Source of the DNA: JBFXIE01 sp050176255
GTDB lineage: Bacteria; Pseudomonadota; Gammaproteobacteria; Burkholderiales; Burkholderiaceae_C
Assembly (NCBI RefSeq): GCF_050176255.1
Contig: NZ_JBFXIE010000042.1
Direction: 5' to 3' (one strand)
DNA length: 28,437 nt
Of the stretch, positions 1-5,918 are shown in pieces. The notes under the pieces are model-generated. The model had not been told where the DNA came from, did no database searches, and saw nothing but the letters and a program-made list of their open reading frames with translations. Within the stretch, counting starts at the first letter, position 1. The number at the start of each line of letters is the position of its first letter. The translations under genes were made by a program, and so were the position numbers.

Positions 1-2
1 CC

Positions 3-740
3 GCGCTGGAGCACGAGCAGCTGGCGCGCCTGATGGGCCTGTGGGGCACGCAGGCCGACTTTGCGCTGCCCGACACCCTGCCCGCACTGCCCGCGGCAGA
101 TGCGCTGCGCAGCGGCAATGACGCCGAAGCCACGGCCCTGCGCGAGCGGCTGGACCTGCGCGCCCTGCGCCGCGACCTGGAAACCACCGCCGATCGCAGC
201 GGCTGGGCCGGCGTGGGCGCGGTGCTGGGCGACATCGGCCTGAGCTACAGCCGCAACACCGCCACCGAGCGCGCCACGGGCCACCGCGACACCACGCGCG
301 GCTGGGAAATCGAACTGCCCCTGCCGCTGTTCGACTGGGGCGGCGCCGCCACCGGCCGCGCGCGCGCCGAGCTGCAGCGCAGTGCCGCGCAACTGCAGGA
401 CGCGGCCATCCGCGCACGCAGCGAGGCACGCAGCCACTGGCTGCGCTACCGCACCGCCTGGAACCTGGCGCACCAGCAGCAGGCCGAGGTGCTGCCGCTG
501 GCGCGCTTCATGCAGGACGAAGCCTTGCTGCGCTACAACGGCATGTTCATCAGCGTATGGGCGCTGCTGGCCGAGGCGCGCCGCGCCAATCAGGCCGTGG
601 CCGCCGCCACCGAGGCGCAGCGCGACTTCTGGCTGGCCGAGACCGACTTGCAGCTGGCGCTGCTCGGCACTTCGCCGGGCGCGAGTGCCGCCCCTCAGCC
701 TGCCCAGGCCACCTCCACCCCCTCTCCAGAAGGCCACTGA
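3..740 (+). CDS. Outer-membrane efflux protein (TolC/CusC family), 5'-truncated by window edge
   Basis: The reading frame is open from the window edge, so only the C-terminal 245 residues are visible. The segment has the alternating Ala/Leu/Arg-rich long helices of a TolC-type outer-membrane factor (RLDLRALRRDLE near the middle), followed by the strand-like IELPLPLFDWGG, a signature of the second half of RND outer-membrane channels, and another long helix pair. A short Pro/Ala/Ser tail ends the protein. Such proteins form the trimeric exit duct of tripartite efflux pumps. The stop codon lies one base before the start of the multicopper oxidase gene, so the two are probably co-transcribed and translationally coupled, suggesting a role in copper or other metal export. 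The substrate is inferred only from the neighbours; partner RND or fusion genes would lie upstream of the window. Confidence 0.85.
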   Translation, partial: ALEHEQLARLMGLWGTQADFALPDTLPALPAADALRSGNDAEATALRERLDLRALRRDLETTADRSGWAGVGAVLGDIGLSYSRNTATERATGHRDTTRGWEIELPLPLFDWGGAATGRARAELQRSAAQLQDAAIRARSEARSHWLRYRTAWNLAHQQQAEVLPLARFMQDEALLRYNGMFISVWALLAEARRANQAVAAATEAQRDFWLAETDLQLALLGTSPGASAAPQPAQATSTPSPEGH

Positions 741-741
741 C

Positions 742-2139
742 ATGAAGCGCCGCCATTTCTTCTCTGGCGCGGCCACGGCCGTGGCCGCCGCCTCAGCAGC
801 ATCAGTAAGCCGCGTGGCCCTGGCCGCACTGCCCGAAGCCCCCTCGTACGGTTCGGCCGATACGGCCGCGCCTTTGGCGCCGCCCAGCGGCCGCCCCTAC
901 CAGCCGGTGGTCACGCTCAACGGCTGGACCCTGCCCTGGCGCATGAACGCCGGCGTCAAAGAGTTCCACCTGGTGGCCGAGCCCGTGGTGCGCGAAGTCG
1001 CTCCCGGCTTCATGGTCAACATGTGGGGCTACAACGGCCAGAGCCCGGGCCCGACCATCGAGGTGGTGGAAGGCGACCGCGTGCGCATCTTCGTCACCAA
1101 CCGCCTGCCAGAGCACACCAGCGTGCACTGGCACGGCCAGCGCCTGCCCAGCGGCATGGACGGCGTCGCGGGCCTCACGCAGCCGCACATCCCGCCGGGC
1201 AAGACCTTTGTGTACGAGTTCACGGCGCGCCGCCCGGGCACCTTCATGTACCACCCGCATGCCGACGAGATGGTGCAAATGGCCATGGGCATGATGGGCC
1301 TGTGGATCACCCACCCCAAGGCCCGCCACCCGCTGATCGCCGAAGTGCAGCGCGACTACGCGTTTTTGCTGGCGGCCTACGACGTGGAGCCCGGCAGCCT
1401 GACGCCCAAGGTCAACACCATGACCGACTTCAACATCTGGACCTTCAACAGCCGGGTGTTCCCCGCCATCGACCCGCTGGTGGCGCGGCTGGGCGACCGC
1501 GTGCGCATCCGCGTGGGCAACCTGACCATGACCAACCACCCCATCCACATCCACGGCCATGAGTTCGAGGTGACCGGCACCGACGGCGGCCCCGTACCGA
1601 AGTCTGCGCGCTGGCCCGAGGTGACCACCGACGTGGCCGTGGGCCAGATGCGGCAGATCGAGCTGATCGCCGACGAGCCCGGCGACTGGGCGCTGCACTG
1701 CCACAAGAGCCACCACACCATGGGTGCCATGGGCCACGACGTGCCCACCATGATCGGCGTGGATCACCGCGGCCTGGTCGGCAAGATCCAGAAGATCATC
1801 CCCGACTACATGGTCATGGGCGAGCGCGGCATGGCCGACATGGGGGCGATGGAGATGCCCCTGCCCGACAACACCTTCCCCATGATGACCGGCACCGGCC
1901 CCTTCGGCCCGCTGGAGATGGGCGGCATGTTCACCACCCTCAAGGTGCGCCAGGGCCTGCCCGCAGGCGACTGGCGCGACCCGGGCTGGTACCAGCACCC
2001 GGCGGGCACCGTAGCGCGCGAGTGGGCCGGGGCGCCCGCCGATGCTTCTGCCCCGCGCCAGACGCCACCCGGCCAGGCCCCGGGTGCCCCCAGCGTGCGC
2101 AAGCCGGGCACCAGCCACGAAAACCACTGCCCCCCCTGA
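742..2139 (+). CDS. Two-domain multicopper oxidase, Tat-exported, copper resistance
   Basis: This 465-residue protein starts with a twin-arginine-like signal (KRRHFF at residues 3-8, hydrophobic Ala-rich stretch, cleavage near ALA), so folded export to the periplasm is likely. All multicopper-oxidase copper motifs are present: HWHG (129-132), HPH (171-173), HPIHIHGH (266-273) and HCH (319-321) with Cys320, His325 and Met330 as probable type 1 copper ligands. Two cupredoxin domains are apparent rather than three, placing it near the laccase-like copper oxidases of metal-resistance clusters. A Met-rich segment (ten Met between 357 and 396) follows the last copper motif. Expected role: oxidation of Cu(I) to Cu(II) in the periplasm. 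The ATG at 742 is chosen because it follows the upstream stop by one base and gives the signal peptide; a longer in-frame opening upstream only overlaps the previous gene. The substrate is inferred. Confidence 0.9.
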   Translation: MKRRHFFSGAATAVAAASAASVSRVALAALPEAPSYGSADTAAPLAPPSGRPYQPVVTLNGWTLPWRMNAGVKEFHLVAEPVVREVAPGFMVNMWGYNGQSPGPTIEVVEGDRVRIFVTNRLPEHTSVHWHGQRLPSGMDGVAGLTQPHIPPGKTFVYEFTARRPGTFMYHPHADEMVQMAMGMMGLWITHPKARHPLIAEVQRDYAFLLAAYDVEPGSLTPKVNTMTDFNIWTFNSRVFPAIDPLVARLGDRVRIRVGNLTMTNHPIHIHGHEFEVTGTDGGPVPKSARWPEVTTDVAVGQMRQIELIADEPGDWALHCHKSHHTMGAMGHDVPTMIGVDHRGLVGKIQKIIPDYMVMGERGMADMGAMEMPLPDNTFPMMTGTGPFGPLEMGGMFTTLKVRQGLPAGDWRDPGWYQHPAGTVAREWAGAPADASAPRQTPPGQAPGAPSVRKPGTSHENHCPP

Positions 2140-2148
2140 GGCACCACC

Positions 2149-2220
2149 ATGAAGACTCTTAAATTCATAGCTTCCAGCGCTTTATTGATGGGCGCTACCG
2201 CCGGTTTTGCTCATCAAAAC
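2149..2220 (+). repeat. Dispersed repeat copy A, inside the cupredoxin signal-peptide coding region
   Basis: The core TAGCT (2168-2172) followed by CCAGCGCTT, an imperfect complementary GGCGCTA, then GCCGGTTTTG and ATCAAAA matches the pattern seen at 13889, 16340(-), 18898 and 25584(-). It is read in frame as the signal peptide. Assignment rests on by-eye comparison with the four other copies. Confidence 0.7.
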
Positions 2221-2634
2221 ACCCCGCACAAGGGCTACGCCGCCATGCCCGCCCAGCAGCAGGAATGGGGCATTGCCGGCCAGGCCAAGGACGCGCGGCG
2301 CACCATCACGCTGCGCATGACGGACGACATGCGCTTCACGCCGTCGCACTTCACCGTCAAACAGGGCGAGACCGTGCGCCTGCGCGTGGAGAACAAGGGC
2401 CAGGTCATGCACGAGGTGGTGCTGGGCACGCCGGACACGCTGGAGCAGCACGCGCAGATGATGGTCAAGTTCCCCAACATGGAGCACGACGAGCCTCACA
2501 TGGCCCATGTGGGCCCGGGCAAGCGCGGCGATCTGCTGTGGCACTTCAATCGCGCCGGCCAGTTCGACTTTGCCTGCCTGATCGCAGGCCACTACCAGGC
2601 CGGCATGCGCGGCACCATCACCGTCACGCCATGA
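2149..2634 (+). CDS. Small periplasmic cupredoxin (CopI/plastocyanin-like)
   Basis: A 161-residue secreted blue-copper-like protein. A Sec signal peptide (residues 1 to about 21, ending GFA) precedes one cupredoxin domain. Type 1 copper ligands can be assigned as His88 (in QVMHEVV), Cys143, His148 and Met153 (spacing C-x4-H-x4-M). A His/Met-rich loop (103-120) may bind extra copper. It begins nine bases after the oxidase stop codon, in the same operon, and could accept or donate electrons or copper for the oxidase, as proposed for CopI-type proteins. The first about 72 bases of the gene, coding for the whole signal peptide, are a copy of the dispersed TAGCT/AGCGCTT repeat and look less GC-rich than the rest. 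The family is clear; the exact partner is inference. Confidence 0.88.
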   Translation: MKTLKFIASSALLMGATAGFAHQNTPHKGYAAMPAQQQEWGIAGQAKDARRTITLRMTDDMRFTPSHFTVKQGETVRLRVENKGQVMHEVVLGTPDTLEQHAQMMVKFPNMEHDEPHMAHVGPGKRGDLLWHFNRAGQFDFACLIAGHYQAGMRGTITVTP

Positions 2635-2658
2635 GCCGCCGCGCCTGCACTTCCCCCA

Positions 2659-2685
2659 CTTTCACCGCTTTCACCGCTTTCACCG
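2659..2685 (+). repeat. Three perfect tandem copies of a 9-bp unit (CTTTCACCG)
   Basis: The unit occurs three times back to back in the 64-base gap between the cupredoxin and DUF411 genes, immediately before the AAGGAG ribosome-binding site. A change in copy number would alter spacer length by multiples of nine without affecting a reading frame. No function is evident. Confidence 0.8.
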
Positions 2686-2698
2686 AAGGAGAGACCCC

Positions 2699-3196
2699 AT
2701 GAACCCGACCCCCACCCCGCTGCGCCGCCGCCAGCTGCTGTCCACCCTGGCTGCCGGCCTGGCCTGCGCCAGCCTGCCCGCATGGGCCAGCACCCAGGCC
2801 AAAACACCCATGGAAGTCTGGAAAGACCCCAACTGCGGCTGCTGCAAGGACTGGATTGCGCTGATGGAGCAAAGCGGCTTTGCCATCACCGTGCACGAGA
2901 CGGGCAACGCCGCCGTGCGCGCCAAACTGGGCCTGCCCACGCGCCTGGGCTCGTGCCACACCGCCCTGGTCGGCGGCTATCTGGTGGAAGGCCATGTGCC
3001 GGCCGCCGACGTGCGCAAGCTGCTCAAGGACAAACCCAAGGCGCTGGGCATCACCGTGCCCGGCATGCCCGTGGGCAGCCCCGGCATGGACGGCCCCGAA
3101 TACGGCGGCCGCAAAGACCCGTACGACGTGCTGCTGGTCACCAGGAATGTGCTGAACAGCGATGTTTCCACGCGCGTCTTCACCAGCTACCGTTGA
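2699..3196 (+). CDS. DUF411 family periplasmic metal-binding protein
   Basis: A 165-residue protein with a strong AAGGAG site (2686-2691) seven bases before the ATG. The N-terminus has consecutive arginines (9-11, RRRQLL) before a hydrophobic stretch ending AWA, so export by Tat or Sec is expected. The mature part begins with the DUF411 signature: VWKDPNCGCCKDW, with Cys46, Cys48 and Cys49, then Cys86-His87 and His99. The family is regularly found in copper and silver resistance clusters and has a thioredoxin-like appearance, but its biochemical role is not firmly established. Its place between a cupredoxin and a CusF-like protein supports periplasmic copper binding. Length is typical for the family. 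Confidence 0.88.
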   Translation: MNPTPTPLRRRQLLSTLAAGLACASLPAWASTQAKTPMEVWKDPNCGCCKDWIALMEQSGFAITVHETGNAAVRAKLGLPTRLGSCHTALVGGYLVEGHVPAADVRKLLKDKPKALGITVPGMPVGSPGMDGPEYGGRKDPYDVLLVTRNVLNSDVSTRVFTSYR

Positions 3197-3218
3197 CAAC
3201 CTCTGGAGAAAACACGCC

Positions 3219-3605
3219 ATGCCATCACACCGTTTCAGCGCCGGCGCGCCGCGCTTCACCACCGCTTACCTGACCGCCGTGGCGCTGCTGGGCCTGCCAG
3301 CCGGCTGGGCCCAGGCCCAGGCCACGGACCACAGCGCCCATCACGCGGACACGCCCGCCGCAGCCGACGACAGCGCCGCACAGGAGCTGAGCGAGGGCGA
3401 GGTCACACGCCGGGACGCGCGCAGCGGCAAGATCACGCTGCGCCACGGCGAGCTCAAAAACCTTGCCATGCCGCCCATGACCATGGTCTTCACGCTGCGC
3501 ACGCCTGCGCAGGCAGACACGCTCAAGCCCGGCGACAAAGTGCGCTTTCGCGCAGAGCAGGTGAATGGAGCCTTCGTCATCACCCACATCGAACGCGCGC
3601 CCTGA
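3219..3605 (+). CDS. CusF-like periplasmic copper-binding protein
   Basis: This 128-residue protein has a signal peptide (to about residue 35, WAQAQA), a His-rich linker (DHSAHH, 38-42) and one CusF-type small beta-barrel domain. His76, Met87 and Met89 (MPPMTM, 84-89) match the Cu(I)/Ag(I) ligands of E. coli CusF in identity and spacing. The Trp that caps the metal in CusF is replaced here by Met84. Start ATG 3219 is preferred because a GGAGA lies before it and it yields the signal peptide; an in-frame opening upstream overlaps the DUF411 gene. It is the last gene of the copper operon and probably passes Cu(I) to the efflux pump whose outer-membrane part opens the window. Confidence 0.85.
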   Translation: MPSHRFSAGAPRFTTAYLTAVALLGLPAGWAQAQATDHSAHHADTPAAADDSAAQELSEGEVTRRDARSGKITLRHGELKNLAMPPMTMVFTLRTPAQADTLKPGDKVRFRAEQVNGAFVITHIERAP

Positions 3606-3686
3606 AACCCGCGCCCTCACCCACGCCACCGCTGCTGGCCACGGCGGCGATGGGCCTGGGCGCCGCTGCAGGGATGGGCAGAGGTG

Positions 3687-3711
3687 GGCAGGTGCGGCGC
3701 GCCCGCCTGCC
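3687..3711. terminator. Hairpin between convergent genes, no T tract
   Basis: GGCAGG and CCTGCC arms, extended by a G-T and a G-C pair, form a GC-rich stem that ends exactly at the stop codon of the minus-strand metQ-like gene, between two converging genes. There is no U-run, so intrinsic termination is uncertain. Confidence 0.3.
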
Positions 3712-4554
3712 TTACTGCAAGAAGGCCGGCTTGGAGTAGCCGGCAAACTTGGTGTCCACCACGGCCTTGAACTCCTGCGAGCGGAAGGCCGCCTCCAGAT
3801 CCCTGGCCCACTGCGTGTTCCTGTCTTTGGTCTTGACGGCGGCCACGTTCAGGTAGTGCTCGGGCGTCTTTTCCAGCAGCACCGCGTCCTGCAGCTTCAG
3901 GCCGGAAGAAATCGCGAAGTTGCCGTTGATGATGGCGAACTGCGTGTCGTCCAGCGCGCGGGGCAGATGGGCGGCGTCCAGCGGCACCAGCCTGATCTTG
4001 CGGGGGTTGGCAGCCAGATCCAGCTCGGACACACGCAAAGGGCTCACCCCTTCTTTCAGCTTGACCAGTCCGGCCTGCTGCAGCAGCAAGATGCCGCGCG
4101 CCAGGTTGCTGGGGTCGTTGGGCAAGGCCACGCGGTCACCGTCTTTCAAGTCGGCCAGGGATTTGCGCTGCTTCGAATACACGCCCATCGGGGCGATGGG
4201 ACCTTGCACCAGGGCCGTCAAATCCAGCTTGCGGTCGCCCTTGAACTGGTTGAAATACACCTCGTGCTGGAAAAAATTGGCATCCAGCGAACCGTCGGCC
4301 AGTGCCAGGTTGGGCTGCACATAGTCGTTGAACTCGACCAGCTTGACCTTGTAGCCCTTCTTTTGCAGCAGCGGCACGATGCCGGCCTGCAGCTGGTCGA
4401 TGTTGGAGCCGGCGGTGCCGCCGATCACGATCTGCTTTTTGCCGGCGTCCTGGGCGGTGGCCGTTGCCGGCAGGCCGAAAGAGCTTGCGGCAATCGCTGC
4501 GATGGAGGTGGCCAAGGCCAGGACGGCGCGGCGGTTGTGGAAGCGAGCGGTCAT
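3712..4554 (-). CDS. MetQ/NlpA-family ABC substrate-binding protein (orphan)
   Basis: A 280-residue NlpA/MetQ-type solute-binding protein. After a signal peptide (to about residue 35, ATATAQ) come family hallmarks: IVIGGTAGSN, the VEFNDYVQPN segment, the DANFFQHEVY block and GDRVALPNDPSN, then FAIINGNFA near the C-terminal third. MetQ proteins bind methionine or related amino acids for MetN-MetI transporters. The signal peptide has no cysteine, so unlike E. coli MetQ it should be a free periplasmic protein. No ATPase or permease gene is nearby, so it either serves a distant transporter or has other duties. ATG 4554 is preceded by a GGGAGAAA ribosome-binding site; longer in-frame openings lack support. 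Divergent from the P1 peptidase gene across 280 bases that hold no other gene. Confidence 0.88.
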   Translation of the reverse strand: MTARFHNRRAVLALATSIAAIAASSFGLPATATAQDAGKKQIVIGGTAGSNIDQLQAGIVPLLQKKGYKVKLVEFNDYVQPNLALADGSLDANFFQHEVYFNQFKGDRKLDLTALVQGPIAPMGVYSKQRKSLADLKDGDRVALPNDPSNLARGILLLQQAGLVKLKEGVSPLRVSELDLAANPRKIRLVPLDAAHLPRALDDTQFAIINGNFAISSGLKLQDAVLLEKTPEHYLNVAAVKTKDRNTQWARDLEAAFRSQEFKAVVDTKFAGYSKPAFLQ

Positions 4555-4819
4555 TGAAAAATTTCTCCCGGCGCCCTGGGGCACCTGCATTGCGGGTTCA
4601 TGTGAGTCGGTGACGAGTCGCCCGTGCCGCCCGCTGGCGCGCCGGGCCGATGTCACCCAAGGGTTGCGCGGTGCCTGCCTTTGGAGCACCCACGCGACCG
4701 AGTATCAAGAAAACTGCTCAGACAAACAACAAATATAAAAAAGAATGTTTATGCACTTTTCTTTATTTGAAACCACCCGACCGGCGCCTGCGGCACACCC
4801 AACGCTGCGCGCGCGCCCG

Positions 4820-4825
4820 GATAAT
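4820..4825 (+). promoter_or_regulatory. -10 hexamer (GATAAT) for a possibly leaderless peptidase mRNA
   Basis: GATAAT ends nine bases before the ATG at 4835. Transcription starting the usual 6-9 bases downstream would begin at or next to the start codon. No Shine-Dalgarno sequence and no clear -35 box are visible. Prediction only. Confidence 0.35.
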
Positions 4826-4834
4826 GAACGCGCC

Positions 4835-5854
4835 ATGCTCCCTGACTCACACACTCCCCAGCCCGGTGCCATCACCGATGTGGACGGCATCGAAGCCGGG
4901 CACTTCACCGACCCGCGCCGCCCGACCGGCTGCACCGTAGTCATTGCCCGCGATGGCGCCGTGGCTGGTGTGGACGTGCGCGGCGCCGCGCCCGGCACGC
5001 GCGAGACCGACCTGCTGGCGCCCGGCAACCTGATCGAACGCGTGCACGCAGTGGTGCTGGCCGGCGGCAGTGCCTGGGGGCTGGATGCGGCCAGCGGCGC
5101 GATGCGCTGGCTGGAAGAACAGGGCGTGGGTCTGGACGTGGGCGTGGGCCGCCTGCCGCTGGTGCCCGCTGCGGTGCTGTTTGACCTGCATGTCGGCAAC
5201 ACGATGGTGCGCCCCGACGCCGCCGCAGGCTACGCGGCGTGCGCTGCCGCCACGCGCCAACAGCCGGCCGAGGGCAATGTAGGCGCGGGCGCGGGGGCTG
5301 TCGTGGGCAAGATGTTCGGCATGCCGCACGCCATGAAGGGCGGCGTGGGCACGGCCGCGGTACGCGTGGCAGGCGTGACCGTGGGCGCGCTGATTGCCTG
5401 CAACGCAGTGGGCGACGTGGTGCACCCCGACACCGGCCTGCCGCTGGCCGGCGCCCGCACCGCCGACGGGCGGGCACTACGCAACACCCGCCAGGCGCTG
5501 CTGCGCGGCGAGCCGCCGCACCCGCTGCTGGCGGGCAGCAACACCACCATCGGCGTGATTGCCACCGACGCGCGGCTGTCCAAGGTGCAGGCCCAGCGCC
5601 TGGCCGTGGCCGGGCATGACGGGCTGGCGCGCAGCATCAACCCCGTGCACACCATGAGCGACGGCGACACGCTGTTCGCGCTGGCCACCGGCGCGCATGC
5701 CCGGCACCCCGGCATGATGGTGCTGTCCACCATGGCCGCCGAGGCCGTGGCCCGCGCCACCGTGCGCGCCGTCATGGCCGCGCAGACCCTGACCACCGCC
5801 GAGGGGCTGGTGCTGCCTGGCTGCCGCGACCTGGCCGAACGGCAACAAGTTTGA
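4835..5854 (+). CDS. P1/DmpA-family (S58) N-terminal-nucleophile peptidase
   Basis: A 339-residue protein of the DmpA/BapA/P1 peptidase superfamily. It opens with the family block ITDVDGIEAGHF and continues with VVLAGGSAWGLDAA and a Gly/Ala-rich segment (EGNVGAGAGAVVGK). The self-cleavage site is Gly234-Ser235 in LLAGSNTTIGV; Ser235 should become the N-terminal nucleophile of the small chain after autoproteolysis. Members are aminopeptidases, often for D-amino-acid or beta-amino-acid peptides; substrate cannot be told here. No signal peptide is seen, so it is cytoplasmic. ATG 4835 is chosen because the family homology begins directly after it; an upstream ATG at 4745 lies in an AT-rich stretch and adds an unrelated leader. 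It is convergent with the DUF1631 gene. Confidence 0.88.
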   Translation: MLPDSHTPQPGAITDVDGIEAGHFTDPRRPTGCTVVIARDGAVAGVDVRGAAPGTRETDLLAPGNLIERVHAVVLAGGSAWGLDAASGAMRWLEEQGVGLDVGVGRLPLVPAAVLFDLHVGNTMVRPDAAAGYAACAAATRQQPAEGNVGAGAGAVVGKMFGMPHAMKGGVGTAAVRVAGVTVGALIACNAVGDVVHPDTGLPLAGARTADGRALRNTRQALLRGEPPHPLLAGSNTTIGVIATDARLSKVQAQRLAVAGHDGLARSINPVHTMSDGDTLFALATGAHARHPGMMVLSTMAAEAVARATVRAVMAAQTLTTAEGLVLPGCRDLAERQQV

Positions 5855-5880
5855 TGGGGACGGATGCCACGCGGCCAGCG

Positions 5881-5918
5881 TACGGCGCCGCCGTTGCAGC
5901 TCAGGCGGCTGCGCCGTA
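5881..5918. terminator. Long GC hairpin between convergent peptidase and DUF1631 genes
   Basis: TACGGCGCCGCC (5881-5892) pairs with GGCGG-CTG-CGCCGTA (5904-5918), about 12 base pairs with a three-base bulge. The right arm ends at the minus-strand stop codon. There is no T-run on either strand, so it may be an mRNA 3'-end stabiliser rather than an intrinsic terminator. Confidence 0.4.

Noticed and set aside
802..2127. Long minus-strand open frame opposite the multicopper oxidase
   Set aside because: His/Gly/Val-rich shadow translation of a high-GC gene; the opposite strand has all copper motifs.
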